Positions 1 to 8,456 of a stretch of 64,000 bases of DNA are shown piece by piece. A program made the position numbers and the translations under genes. This DNA is from Nocardia goodfellowii (GTDB lineage: Bacteria; Actinomycetota; Actinomycetes; Mycobacteriales; Mycobacteriaceae), in assembly GCF_017875645.1 (NCBI RefSeq), contig NZ_JAGGMR010000001.1, forward strand, positions 1,612,001 to 1,676,000, given 5' to 3'. Every line of letters begins with the position of its first letter. Positions within the stretch are counted from its first letter, which is position 1. The notes beneath the pieces were generated by a model. It searched no databases and was not told the DNA's origin. It was given only the letters and a program-made list of their open reading frames with translations.

Positions 1-1072
1 CGACCGTGTCCTCGGCGGCCGCCATATCGATATCGGAGACCACGATCTCCGCACCGTCCCGCGCGAAAGCCAACGCTGTTTCCCGGCCGATTCCGCTGCC
101 GCCGCCGGTGATCACGACCAGTTGATCCTCGAAAGGCCTGCGGTGCGCACCCATGCGCGCGCGCCGCAGACTGCGGGCCGGTGGCGCGCCGGCGGTGGCG
201 TCGATCAGTTCGACGGTCGCGGACGCGAGCAGCTCCGGATGCGAGAACGGCAGCCAGTGGCCGCCTTTCACCACCCGCAGCCAGACTTCCTCGGCCCACC
301 GATCCTCGTCGGAGTACGCGGACTGCCGCACCGCGGGGTCGCGGGTGCCGATGATGATCTGTACCGGAACTTCGGTGCGGGCGTCCCGCGCGCGCAGCGG
401 ATTCGCGAACCACGTCGCGCGATAGATGCGTAACCCGTTGACCATGTCCTGCTTGAAGGTCGGCGCGAGGTGAATTTTGTCCGGCCGCGCGCCCTCGCTG
501 TTGGAAAGGATGGCCCGCCAGCGTTCTTCGCTCATGGTCGTGCGAATCGCCGCGTGCGGCAACGCGGGCAGCGCGAGGATGGTCGAGTAGGCGAACGAGC
601 CGAGTTGAGCGAGCGGCAGCGCGATATTGCGCGGGGTCGGGCGAGCGAGCCGGCTGCGCGCCCACTGCGCGGTGTGCGCCAGGCTCGGCCCGGACACCGA
701 GGTGAACGACGCGACCAAACGGCGGGCATCCGGACGGCACACGATTTCCCACATCGCGACACTGCCCCAATCGTGCGCGAGGACGTGCACCGGCTCGTCC
801 GGGCTCAACTCCTCGATCACCGCGACGTAGTCCTGCGCCAGCTTCTCCACGGAAATATCCAGGGAGCCAGGAGGATTGGTGGACGCACCGTGGCCGCGGT
901 TGTCCACGCTCAACACCCGGAACCGGTCCAGGAACTCCGGCGCGACGTTGTCCCACAGGTGATGGGTGTCCGGCCAGCCGTGCAACAACAGCAGGGTCGG
1001 CCCGTCCGGCGTCCCCTGCTCGTATACGGCGATGTCTACCGCACCGTTGCGCACCAGGTGTTGGACCACCAT
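1..1072 (-). CDS. ephD: EphD-like alpha/beta-hydrolase / short-chain dehydrogenase fusion (C-terminus beyond window)
   Basis: The frame is open from the ATG at 1072 to the left edge, so the end of the protein is missing. Residues 1 to about 290 form an alpha/beta-hydrolase of epoxide-hydrolase type: oxyanion motif HGWPD near residue 31, nucleophile motif HDWGS with Asp101, and a late GGHWLPFSHPE histidine. A second domain opens near residue 315 with the Rossmann motif TGGGSGIGRE of a short-chain dehydrogenase. This hydrolase-plus-SDR arrangement is that of mycobacterial EphD (Rv2214c), linked to oxidation of epoxy or hydroxy lipids such as mycolic acids. The exact substrate here is inferred. 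It is transcribed away from gnd's 3' end with about 160 bp between them. Confidence 0.85.
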   Translation of the reverse strand, partial: MVVQHLVRNGAVDIAVYEQGTPDGPTLLLLHGWPDTHHLWDNVAPEFLDRFRVLSVDNRGHGASTNPPGSLDISVEKLAQDYVAVIEELSPDEPVHVLAHDWGSVAMWEIVCRPDARRLVASFTSVSGPSLAHTAQWARSRLARPTPRNIALPLAQLGSFAYSTILALPALPHAAIRTTMSEERWRAILSNSEGARPDKIHLAPTFKQDMVNGLRIYRATWFANPLRARDARTEVPVQIIIGTRDPAVRQSAYSDEDRWAEEVWLRVVKGGHWLPFSHPELLASATVELIDATAGAPPARSLRRARMGAHRRPFEDQLVVITGGGSGIGRETALAFARDGAEIVVSDIDMAAAEDTV

Positions 1073-1233
1073 CGACCTCACCCCACATCCGGACCGCCGT
1101 TGGTCCTCGGACTTACGTCTCCGGCACCATTCTGTTCCAGTCGTGATCGACCCGAAACCCCACAGAAGCGGTGTCCTCGCGTCACAACCGGGCCCGGCGC
1201 CGAATTGCCGGGCCCCGGTACAGGATTGAAGCG

Positions 1234-2262
1234 CTACCTGCCGGGCAGCTCGTTGTGCCCGCCGAACGCTTTGCGCATCGCCGAGAGCGCCTTGTCCGCG
1301 TAGAGCGCTTCCCCGCGCGAGGAGAACCGCTGGAACAGCGCCGCCGCCAGCACCGGCGCGGGTACCCCGGTGTCGACCGCCGCGTCGAGCGTCCAGCGGC
1401 CCTCCCCGGAATCGGACACGCGTCCGCTGAACGTTTCCAGGGTGGGATCCGCGTACAGCGCGCTCGCCGTGAGATCCAGCAACCAGGAGGCGACCACCGA
1501 CCCGCGCCGCCACACCTCGGTCACCTCGGGAATGTCGATGTCGTACATGTAGTGCTCGGGGTGGTCGAGCGGTGTCTCCTCGGCGGAGAACTCACCGTTG
1601 TGCTCGGCCCCGATATTGGCTTTGTGCAGGATATTGAGGCCCTCCGCGTAGGCCGCCATGGCCCCGTACTCGATGCCGTTGTGCACCATTTTCACGAAGT
1701 GTCCCGCACCGGCGGGCCCGCAGTGCAGATATCCCTGCTCGGACGTCGAGGGCTCACCCTGGCGGCCCGGTGTCCGCTCCGCCGCCTCGACTCCCGGCGC
1801 GATCGACTTCAGCAGCGGGTCAAGGTATTTCACCTGTTCGGACTCGCCGCCGATCATCAGGCAGAACCCGCGCTCCAAACCGAAGACGCCACCGGATGTT
1901 CCGATGTCGATGTAGTGGATCCCCTTCGGCCGCAGGTCTTTCGCGCGCGTGATGTCCTCGTGGTAGCGGCTGTTACCGCCGTCGATGATGATGTCGCCCG
2001 GCTCCAGCAACCCGGCCAGTTGATCGACCATCGCACCCGTCGCCCCGGCCGGGATCATCACCCACACCACCCGTGGCGTCTCCAGCTTGCCCACGAACTC
2101 CGTCAGCTCGGTGGTCCCGTCGAAATTGTCGCCTAGCTCACTACGCAACATCTCGATGTTCTCGACGTGCCGGTCGAGGCCGACGGCGGTGTGCCCGTCC
2201 CTGGCGATGCGGCGCACGATGTTGGCGCCCATCCGGCCCAGTCCGATCATTCCCAGCTGCAT
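1234..2262 (-). CDS. gnd: 6-phosphogluconate dehydrogenase, decarboxylating, short form
   Basis: This 342-residue protein oxidises and decarboxylates 6-phosphogluconate to ribulose 5-phosphate in the cytosolic pentose phosphate pathway. The N-terminal Rossmann motif [12 protein letters not shown], the substrate motif [12 protein letters not shown] and the catalytic-lysine helix [14 protein letters not shown] are all present. The length matches the short, often NAD-preferring class (M. tuberculosis Gnd2 type) rather than the 480-residue form. The start at 2262 is chosen because AGGAGAGGG lies just upstream and the Rossmann fold begins at once. A longer open frame extends 60 codons upstream but looks non-coding. 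It is divergent from the VanW gene. Confidence 0.93.
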   Translation of the reverse strand: MQLGMIGLGRMGANIVRRIARDGHTAVGLDRHVENIEMLRSELGDNFDGTTELTEFVGKLETPRVVWVMIPAGATGAMVDQLAGLLEPGDIIIDGGNSRYHEDITRAKDLRPKGIHYIDIGTSGGVFGLERGFCLMIGGESEQVKYLDPLLKSIAPGVEAAERTPGRQGEPSTSEQGYLHCGPAGAGHFVKMVHNGIEYGAMAAYAEGLNILHKANIGAEHNGEFSAEETPLDHPEHYMYDIDIPEVTEVWRRGSVVASWLLDLTASALYADPTLETFSGRVSDSGEGRWTLDAAVDTGVPAPVLAAALFQRFSSRGEALYADKALSAMRKAFGGHNELPGR

Positions 2263-2386
2263 ACCATCCCTCTCCTCCTGTGCGGCGGTGCTGCGATCCG
2301 GTCCGTTTCCGATTGTCCCGCGTGGTACGCCGGAAACCTGGTGAGGCGGGATGTAACACGCGTAGCGGGTCACCGATAAACAGATC

Positions 2387-2433
2387 GGCTCCACGTAGTT
2401 GCCAGACCCCCGACCCGGCAACTGCGTGGAGCC
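2387..2433. other. Long hairpin between divergent gnd and vanW-like genes
   Basis: The 317-bp gap 2263-2579 holds no gene. Its main feature is an inverted repeat with 17-nt arms at 2387-2403 and 2417-2433 (GGCTCCACG..AGTTGCC against GGCAACT..CGTGGAGCC, one mismatch) and a 13-nt C-rich loop. TTT follows on the plus strand, so it could terminate a short transcript or sit in the 5' leader of the VanW gene. Its role is unknown. Confidence 0.5.
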
Positions 2434-2579
2434 TTTCCGCATGTTTTGCGGGCCGTTTGCCGCTCGTCCGTGCTGTGCGGACGGTGTCGGTGCGGCGCAC
2501 TATCGTGGGCGGAGACTCGCACCAGGCGAGTGCCTTTCACCTGACTGCATTTGTTTCAGAGACACGGGGAGGACGGTTC

Positions 2580-4562
2580 GTGACGAACGAGTCGAGTACC
2601 GGACGCCACGACCGAGGCGAAGTCACCTTGCGCCAACTGCTCGAGGCGAAGCGCGCAGCGGCGGCCGCACAGTCGGGTGGGTCACAGGACGCGCCGACCG
2701 CGCAGAACGCAGCGATGCCGCAGAACGCAGCGATGGAGACGGTGCCGATGCGGACGGTCGCGCGAGACGATCAGCGCGCGTTCTCGGGCCACCAGCGCAT
2801 CCAGGACCCGCCCACCGAGGTCATGCGCCCGGCCGAGGCCCAGCGTCGCAAGCCGGCACCCGGCCCTGGCCCCTGGTGGAAATCCCCGGCCGCGCGCCGG
2901 ACCGGCATCGCGGTGGGCGCCCTGCTCGCCGTCGGCGTGATCGGCTACGCCACCGATTTGATCCGTTCCTCGGGTGAGGTCCCACGCGGCACCGTCGTCG
3001 CGGGCGTCGATATCGGAGGCATGGAGACCGCCTCCGCCGACGCGAAGCTGCGTGCCGCGCTGGGCGGCCGTGCCGGTCAGGAACTCCCGATTCGCATCGG
3101 CGACGTGCAGACCGTGCTGACGCCCAACGCCGCCGGCCTGGACATCGACTGGGACGCCACCTGGGCCGATATCGGCGACCAACCGCTCAATCCCGTCACC
3201 CGCTTCGCGTCGATGTTCACCACGCGCACCGTCCCGGTTGCCAGCCGCGTCGACGAAACCGCGCTCGACCAGCAGCTCACCGCCTTGCGTGTGCACGACC
3301 GCCCCACCGTCGAAGGCACCATCGTGTTCGAGGGGGCCAAGCCCGTCGCCGTGCCGCCGGTCCCCGGCCGGGAACTCGACGCCCCCGCCGCCCGCACCCT
3401 GCTGATCGACAACTGGGTCCTGGGCGCCGCCCTCGACCTCCCGGTCCATCCGGCGCCGGTCACCGTCCAGCCCGAAGCCCTCACCAAAGCCCTGACCGAG
3501 GTCGCCACCCCCGCGGTGTCCGGCGACGTGGTGTTCACCGGCAAAGACGCCACGGGCAAGGAAACCAAGGCCACCCTCGACCCGGCCCAGATCGCCACCA
3601 TCCTGTCCTTCGGCCCCGACGGGCAGGGCGGTCTGGCCGCGAAGTTCGATCAGAACATCGCCACCGGCCTGCTCGCGCCCCAATTGGCGCCCTCCGAGGT
3701 GGAGCCGAAGGACGCGACCTTCGCCCTGTCCGGCAGCTCGGCCCGGGTCGTCCCCGCCGTGGTCGGCAACAAGGTCAACTGGCAGAAGACGCTGGAAAAG
3801 CTTCCGGCCCTGCTGCTTTCGCCCGATCAGCGCACCGCCGAGGCGATCTACGAGAAGGTCGAGCCCAAACTCACCACCGAGGCCGCCAACAGCCTGAAGA
3901 TCGTCGAACCCATGGGTTCGTTCACCACGGGTGGCTTCAGCGGCCCGTCCGGGGTGAACATCCGCACCGTCGCCGCGAAGGTCAACGGCGCCGTCATCAA
4001 ACCGGGAGAAGTCTTCTCCCTCAACGAGTTCACCGGCCCCCGCGGGGTAGCCGAAGGCTATGTCGAGTCCGGCATCATCGACCACGGCCGCCCCAGCACC
4101 GCCGTCGGCGGCGGCATCAGCCAGTTCGCCACCACCCTCTACAACGCCGCCTACTTCGCCGGCCTCGAAGACGCCGGCCACACCGAGCACAGCTACTACA
4201 TCTCCCGGTACCCGGCCGCCCGCGAAGCCACCGTCTTCGACGGCGCGATCGACCTCAAATTCCGCAACAACACCGCCAACGGCGTCTACATCGAAACCGT
4301 GGCCACCGGCTCCGACATCACCGTCCGCCTATGGGGCACCAAAACCGTCGAGGTCGAATCCATCACCGGCGAGAAAACCAAGCCCACCGAGCCGAACACC
4401 GTCAAACTCCCCAAGGGCAAAGACTGCATCGCCTCCGAAGGCGCCCCCGGCTTCACCATCTCCGACACCCGCGTCATCAAGGACCGCAAAACCGGCAAGG
4501 AAATCTCCCGCCACACCCGCACCGTCAAGTACGACCCCATCCCGGTCGTGCAGTGCGAGTGA
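2580..4562 (+). CDS. VanW family membrane protein
   Basis: This 660-residue protein has a cytoplasmic Ala/Gln-rich N-terminus (about 1-105), one transmembrane helix (about 108-126, GIAVGALLAVGVIGYATDL) and an extracytoplasmic part. The latter contains a region like the peptidoglycan-binding module of VanW proteins (GVDIGGMETASADAKL) and a VanW domain at about 450-590 (motifs KPGEVFSLNEFTGPR and GGGISQFATTLYNAA). VanW proteins accompany glycopeptide-resistance genes but are widespread, and their biochemical function is unknown; a cell-wall role is inferred. The GTG at 2580 follows GGGGAGGACG and is preferred over an upstream open stretch overlapping the promoter region. Confidence 0.88.
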   Translation: MTNESSTGRHDRGEVTLRQLLEAKRAAAAAQSGGSQDAPTAQNAAMPQNAAMETVPMRTVARDDQRAFSGHQRIQDPPTEVMRPAEAQRRKPAPGPGPWWKSPAARRTGIAVGALLAVGVIGYATDLIRSSGEVPRGTVVAGVDIGGMETASADAKLRAALGGRAGQELPIRIGDVQTVLTPNAAGLDIDWDATWADIGDQPLNPVTRFASMFTTRTVPVASRVDETALDQQLTALRVHDRPTVEGTIVFEGAKPVAVPPVPGRELDAPAARTLLIDNWVLGAALDLPVHPAPVTVQPEALTKALTEVATPAVSGDVVFTGKDATGKETKATLDPAQIATILSFGPDGQGGLAAKFDQNIATGLLAPQLAPSEVEPKDATFALSGSSARVVPAVVGNKVNWQKTLEKLPALLLSPDQRTAEAIYEKVEPKLTTEAANSLKIVEPMGSFTTGGFSGPSGVNIRTVAAKVNGAVIKPGEVFSLNEFTGPRGVAEGYVESGIIDHGRPSTAVGGGISQFATTLYNAAYFAGLEDAGHTEHSYYISRYPAAREATVFDGAIDLKFRNNTANGVYIETVATGSDITVRLWGTKTVEVESITGEKTKPTEPNTVKLPKGKDCIASEGAPGFTISDTRVIKDRKTGKEISRHTRTVKYDPIPVVQCE

Positions 4563-4686
4563 GTCGTCGCTCCCTCGAAGTTCCTCGATTCCGTCGCCGA
4601 TGTGCGCGCTGGGCGGATCACGGAACTATCAAGCCTGGCGGGGTGCCTACCGTCACTGCGATAACGGGGGCGCAATTAAAGGCAGT

Positions 4687-4878
4687 ATGCTGGCTCGCAT
4701 GACGTTCGAGCTCGACCCGCACTCACCTGAGGACTCCGATGGTGGCCTAGCTGCACCGTGGGATGACGAGCAGGCCGGCCCGGAGGTTAATCGGGCCCGG
4801 GTGCAGGCCGGCGATTTTTCGGACTTGAACCAGCACGACAAGTGCGTCATCGATGAGTTCCTCGCCACACTTCGGTAG
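4687..4878 (+). CDS. Small acidic hypothetical protein (63 aa)
   Basis: This short, Asp/Glu-rich protein contains FELDPHSPEDSDGG and ends DEFLATLR. The ATG at 4687 is four bases after AAAGG; an in-frame ATG at 4699 is an alternative. I recognise no family. It lies 80 bp upstream of the ImmA-like gene on the same strand and may belong to the same accessory patch. Confidence 0.55.
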   Translation: MLARMTFELDPHSPEDSDGGLAAPWDDEQAGPEVNRARVQAGDFSDLNQHDKCVIDEFLATLR

Positions 4879-4957
4879 CGGCTGCGAGTAGCGGGCTGAA
4901 CCGCGAAGGGGCGTAAGAGGTTCCATAGAAATCCACTGTCGAAGAGGTGTCAGCATC

Positions 4958-5539
4958 ATGCCCGGTCGCAGGGCTAGTACCAGATACGATGCTCGAACAC
5001 ACGCCGCGAAACTCGACATCACCATCGCCGACCTGGCATTCGATTCGGAGATTGTCATCTGGGATCCCGAGCACCGGGCAATCATGATTACCGCGGAGCT
5101 CTCCGCGGTGGACCGCCGGGAAGGGCTCGCGCACGCTATGGCGCACGCCCAGCTCGAGCACACCGAAACTGTGCGAAAGGCGCGAATGGGACGGGAATCT
5201 CGGCTGATCACCGAACTCCGCGTCTATGAAACCGCTTGCCGAAATCTGATTCCGATCGAGGAACTCAAGGTCGCCTTGGCGCGATATCGGGGTATCGAAG
5301 AAGCGGCGGAATGGCTTCAAGTCAACCCCGATACCGTCCGTTATCGGTTGCGTTCCTTATCACGCTCGGAACGGCGGGATTTGCCCGCCGACAACGTGAA
5401 TCGGCTCAACTGGTCCGAAGTCGGAGACGATCCGATCCCGATCAGTTGCATTTGGACGAATGCGGAACCTGTACCGGTACACCGGAAACTCACCGATGCG
5501 CTCCGTACCGCGATTCCCAATATTATCGCGTATCGCTGA
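4958..5539 (+). CDS. ImmA/IrrE-like protein with degenerate metalloprotease motif
   Basis: The 193-residue protein resembles actinobacterial ImmA/IrrE-type proteins. A central helix stands where HExxH would be, followed by a helical stretch ending in VNPDTVRYRLRSLSRSE, a typical winged-helix-like tail of this family. ImmA proteases usually cleave an XRE repressor in mobile elements. Here the zinc helix reads HAMAH (residues 59-63): both histidines remain but the catalytic glutamate is alanine, so hydrolysis is unlikely. AGAGG lies 10 bases before the ATG. An XRE regulator follows about 520 bp downstream. The assignment rests on pattern similarity only. Confidence 0.6.
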   Translation: MPGRRASTRYDARTHAAKLDITIADLAFDSEIVIWDPEHRAIMITAELSAVDRREGLAHAMAHAQLEHTETVRKARMGRESRLITELRVYETACRNLIPIEELKVALARYRGIEEAAEWLQVNPDTVRYRLRSLSRSERRDLPADNVNRLNWSEVGDDPIPISCIWTNAEPVPVHRKLTDALRTAIPNIIAYR

Positions 5540-5548
5540 GATGGTGGA

Positions 5549-5809
5549 CTACGCGATCATATCCAGCGACGCCGCAGGGTTGTAGCGGACGTAGACGGTG
5601 CCACCGCGCACCTCGGATTCGAAACCGGTGCCGAAGGCGGCGGACATCCCATTGCGCAGCCGATGCTTGGTGGAGTGCGGGGAGCGAGTGTGCCATGGAT
5701 AGACGGCCCACCGGCCAGGATTGCGACGCAGCTCGGCGGCGAACTCTCGATTGGCGCGTTCACGCGCCCGAGTCTGCGGCGCTGGCAGCTCGGTGTAGAA
5801 GACGGACAT
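5549..5809 (-). CDS. Hypothetical protein (86 aa), phage/mobile-element type
   Basis: This small basic protein has a body reading EFAAELRRNPGRWAVYPW and, later, VRGGTVYVRYNP. I do not recognise a named domain; the layout resembles small proteins carried by actinobacterial prophages. GAAGGG precedes the ATG at 5809. It is divergent from the XRE gene across 254 bp that contains a TGCAAGC / GCTTGCA pair (5930-5936 and 5964-5970), a possible regulator site. It converges on the ImmA-like gene with only 9 bp between stop codons. Confidence 0.55.
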   Translation of the reverse strand: MSVFYTELPAPQTRARERANREFAAELRRNPGRWAVYPWHTRSPHSTKHRLRNGMSAAFGTGFESEVRGGTVYVRYNPAASLDMIA

Positions 5810-6063
5810 TGCAACCCTTCGGAACGAACAAGCGGTGTAAAAACCACCACTACCAGCACGAACAGTGCGGCATGACAGCCGCAGAGGCGGCGCCCCCTGT
5901 TAGCGATCCTAGAGTTGGTACATGCAATCTGCAAGCGTTGGATGTAGCTCGCTGCGCACCGCAGCTTGCAAACTGTCAGCTGTATTCGGCTGAAGCGCAG
6001 GTAGATACCCTGGCGACGCGGCGGCTAAACATGGAGTGGCGGTACATACAAAGATAGGTGTAA

Positions 6064-6471
6064 ATGCAGGTAATGGCCTACCATGTGAGCATGAGCAATC
6101 GTCAAAGCGCCCCGGTGCCAAGGGAGATCAGCGCGGCGATCCGGGAAGCCCGGCAGGTCAAAGGCCTGTCTCGTGACGCCGCGGCGAGGGAGGCCGGCAT
6201 CAGCGTCAGCTTGTGGACCCAGGTTGAGCTTGGCACGCAGTACAAGGGGGAGAGGAAGGTCGTCGTCCGAACTACCGCACGAACTTTGCAGGCTATGGCC
6301 ATGGCTGTGGGCATCGATCCGAGCCCGCTGTTGCGTAAGACCGGTTTCGAGGCCGCCGCCACGGGTGGGGCGCCCAGTCGCCGCCTGGGTACGGCCGTCG
6401 ATCTGTCCGGTCTGTCCGATGACGACCTCGGCAAGGTCGCCGCGTTCGTCGCCGGCCTGCGCGCACGCTGA
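6064..6471 (+). CDS. XRE-family helix-turn-helix regulator
   Basis: The protein has an HTH near its N-terminus (PREISAAIREARQVKGLSRD, then AAAREAGISVSLWTQVELG) and a C-terminal helical tail ending DDDLGKVAAFVAGLRAR. It probably represses its own divergent promoter region and the facing 86-residue gene. The start is uncertain: ATG codons at 6064, 6073 and 6091 are all in frame and none has a strong ribosome site. Proximity to an ImmA-like gene fits a phage-style repressor/anti-repressor pair, but this is inference. Confidence 0.75.
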   Translation: MQVMAYHVSMSNRQSAPVPREISAAIREARQVKGLSRDAAAREAGISVSLWTQVELGTQYKGERKVVVRTTARTLQAMAMAVGIDPSPLLRKTGFEAAATGGAPSRRLGTAVDLSGLSDDDLGKVAAFVAGLRAR

Positions 6472-6854
6472 ACAACTCCGCAAATCTAGATGCAACTCGC
6501 GGGCACTGTTGCAGCCGCGCTCGCCGTAGTGGCCCACCAGGCGGCGCTGTCCGGGTAGCGCGGGAAGTCGCGTTGACCGCGAGTGGGGTTTTGTTCTTTC
6601 GGATTCATATTTTTCATGGTGCTCGAATGCCGCAGGTGTTGTCCGGAGTCCGCGCGGCTTTCGCCCTGGTAGCGGGATTCATACAGGTGCCCGTTGCCTG
6701 CGTCGCGCACACCCGCACTGAACAATTCGCCATTGATCGTTTGCGCGACGTTCACCGACGTGTGGGGAACTGACCGATTCGGGTGATAGAAAGAGCCCGT
6801 GTCCGCCGCAGGCCGCGGCTGGATCGGTGTTCGATGAGGGAAGAAGAGTTATTC
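6472..6854. other. Non-coding stretch upstream of secreted peptide gene
   Basis: I find no convincing gene here. A leftward frame at 6486-6755 lacks a ribosome site and has no recognisable sequence. The last 100 bp must hold the promoter of the secreted peptide gene; GAGGGAAGAAGAG just before its ATG is a good ribosome site. Confidence 0.4.
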
Positions 6855-7169
6855 ATGAGCAAGATCCGTGCGCTGGGTGTCGCCGTCGCGACCGCCGGTT
6901 TCCTTTTCGCCGGTGCCGGTATGGCTTCGGCTGACGTCTCCGTCGTGGCCGACCCCGCCCCCACGGGCTCGGCTTCGGGTTCCGCGACCTTCGCCACCCT
7001 GTTGAACAAGCTGCTGACCACCGGTTCGGGCAACCCGATTCCGCCGAAGAGCGCCGCCGAGCCGGTCGACACCACCTCCGGTTCGGCTTCGGGCTCGGCG
7101 ACCTTCGCCACCTTGCTCGGCAAACTGCTCACCACCGGTTCGGGTGATCCGATCCCGCCGAAGAAGTAA
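6855..7169 (+). CDS. Small secreted protein with two near-identical 28-residue repeats
   Basis: The 104-residue product starts with a classical signal peptide (residues 1-26, ending GAGMASA), leaving a mature chain of about 78 residues. This is almost entirely a duplicated unit, residues 38-65 and 76-103, built on GSASGSATFATLL.KLL followed by TTGSG.PIPPK. The copies differ only at Asn51/Gly89 and Asn60/Asp98. The FATLLxKLL segment could form a short amphipathic helix between Ser/Gly-rich and Pro-rich linkers. I know no named family. A strong hairpin terminator follows 17 bp after the stop. Extracellular or cell-wall location is inferred. Confidence 0.75.
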   Translation: MSKIRALGVAVATAGFLFAGAGMASADVSVVADPAPTGSASGSATFATLLNKLLTTGSGNPIPPKSAAEPVDTTSGSASGSATFATLLGKLLTTGSGDPIPPKK

Positions 7170-7186
7170 CGTCTCGCGCGTAATCA

Positions 7187-7216
7187 AAAGCGGCCCGGAA
7201 CAATCCGGGCCGCTTT
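7187..7216. terminator. Bidirectional hairpin terminator
   Basis: A perfect 13-bp stem (AAAGCGGCCCGGA at 7187-7199, complement at 7204-7216) closes a 4-base ACAA loop, with A/T ends on both sides. It lies between convergent genes and can serve both. Confidence 0.85.
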
Positions 7217-7225
7217 GTGCCGGCA

Positions 7226-8308
7226 TTACAACGGGGTTCGCATGAGTATCACGTTGTACTGGCTGTGCACGGTGACGAGGAAGTACAGATCGCTGCCCGT
7301 TTGGTAGGGGAAAATCATCGGGGCGTAAGCGGTGGGGAGTTCACCGGCCGCGATCAGAACGCGGGGCTCGCTCCACGGCCCTTCCGGCGCCGGTGCGGTC
7401 CGCAGCACCACCGAGTTGGCCGGATCGGTTGTCAGCATGACGAATTGGCCCAAATGCTGGTTCCACATCACCGACTGTTCCGCGACACCGCCCACGATGG
7501 GCGCGGCGGCCTTCACGTCCGGCTTCCATTCCTTGCCGTCCCAATACTCGTAGGCGTCGAGATTCGCGATGTCGAATTCGGGTGCCCGCGAGATGAATCC
7601 AGGATTGCCGCGCCCAGCCGGCGTGCCGTACCGGTAGACGAAACCGTCGTGCTTCACGAAAGCGTTCTGCTGGAAGTTCTCGAAGCCGTCGACATTCGCG
7701 CGGCGGGTGTTCGGCAATTGCGCCCAGGTCTGCCCGCCGTCTCCCGAGACGGCGAGGGTGGAGAAATTGGTGCTCCACTTACCGTGGTCGCCCCATTCCC
7801 GCACCGACATCATGCTCATGTACTGCACCCCGCCCACCGAAATGCCCGCGGTCGGAATGAGACTGATCTCGATGCCGGGAATCTTGGGACTCGGCAACGG
7901 ATTCGGTACGACGCTGTCGAAGTAGATGCCGTTGGACGGATCCTGGGTGCTGCTGCGGAACAACATATTCGAGCTCCACGCCCACATGCTGCCCGCGAGC
8001 AGGTTGGGCATACCGAGACCGGCGCTGTCGCCGAAGGCGGTGATCATGCGGCCGCCGCCGTCGTCCCACATGATGCCGAGGTCGGTGCCGATCATGTTGA
8101 CCTTCTCGGTCCGGTTCGGACTGTCCATTCCGGTCATCTGGAAGACGGCCTGGGTCTGGCCGGGGAGTTTCGGCAGACCGTCCCAGCCGTTGAGGACCGG
8201 AATGGGATTGATGTTGTTGGGATCGGCCGCTGAGGGGCCGGCGATCACGAGGGAGAGCGCGGCTCCGACAGCACCGGCTCTGGCCAGTGCCCGCAGCGTT
8301 CGTTTCAT
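7226..8308 (-). CDS. Secreted DUF4185 domain protein (copy 1)
   Basis: This 360-residue exported protein has a signal peptide (residues 1 to about 28, ending PSAA). The mature part is a beta-rich DUF4185 domain, seen in motifs such as GTDLGIMWDD, MITAFGDSAGLG, WSSNMLFRSSTQDPSNGI and LPTAYAPMIFPYQTG. DUF4185 proteins resemble glycoside-hydrolase-like beta-propellers; mycobacterial and corynebacterial members have been linked to arabinan degradation, but activity is not proven for this copy. A paralogue lies 5 kb downstream at 13432-14538. The two share most of the C-terminal half, including the ending VTVHSQYNV. ATG 8308 directly precedes the signal peptide. Confidence 0.85.
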   Translation of the reverse strand: MKRTLRALARAGAVGAALSLVIAGPSAADPNNINPIPVLNGWDGLPKLPGQTQAVFQMTGMDSPNRTEKVNMIGTDLGIMWDDGGGRMITAFGDSAGLGMPNLLAGSMWAWSSNMLFRSSTQDPSNGIYFDSVVPNPLPSPKIPGIEISLIPTAGISVGGVQYMSMMSVREWGDHGKWSTNFSTLAVSGDGGQTWAQLPNTRRANVDGFENFQQNAFVKHDGFVYRYGTPAGRGNPGFISRAPEFDIANLDAYEYWDGKEWKPDVKAAAPIVGGVAEQSVMWNQHLGQFVMLTTDPANSVVLRTAPAPEGPWSEPRVLIAAGELPTAYAPMIFPYQTGSDLYFLVTVHSQYNVILMRTPL

Positions 8309-8394
8309 CCGGACGAGTCCCCTTCTGTAGCGCGCGCGGTCAGCTCGATCATTGTGCCCGCTGCGCGCCCCGGAATGGGGGAGGAGACAGCAGA

Positions 8395-8420
8395 GCGGCC
8401 CGGGACGAATCCCGGGCCGC
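8395..8420. terminator. Hairpin terminator of fadE5
   Basis: A perfect 11-bp stem, GCGGCCCGGGA at 8395-8405 and its complement at 8410-8420, closes a CGAA tetraloop. It lies 37 bp beyond the fadE5 stop on the minus strand and upstream of the DUF4185 gene. Confidence 0.75.
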
Positions 8421-8456
8421 GCTGTGTGTCTTCGATTGTGCCTTGACTCAGCAGCC

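Noticed and set aside
6486..6755. 89-codon leftward frame between the XRE gene and the secreted peptide gene
   Set aside because: No ribosome site, no recognisable pattern, and it overlaps the presumed promoter.
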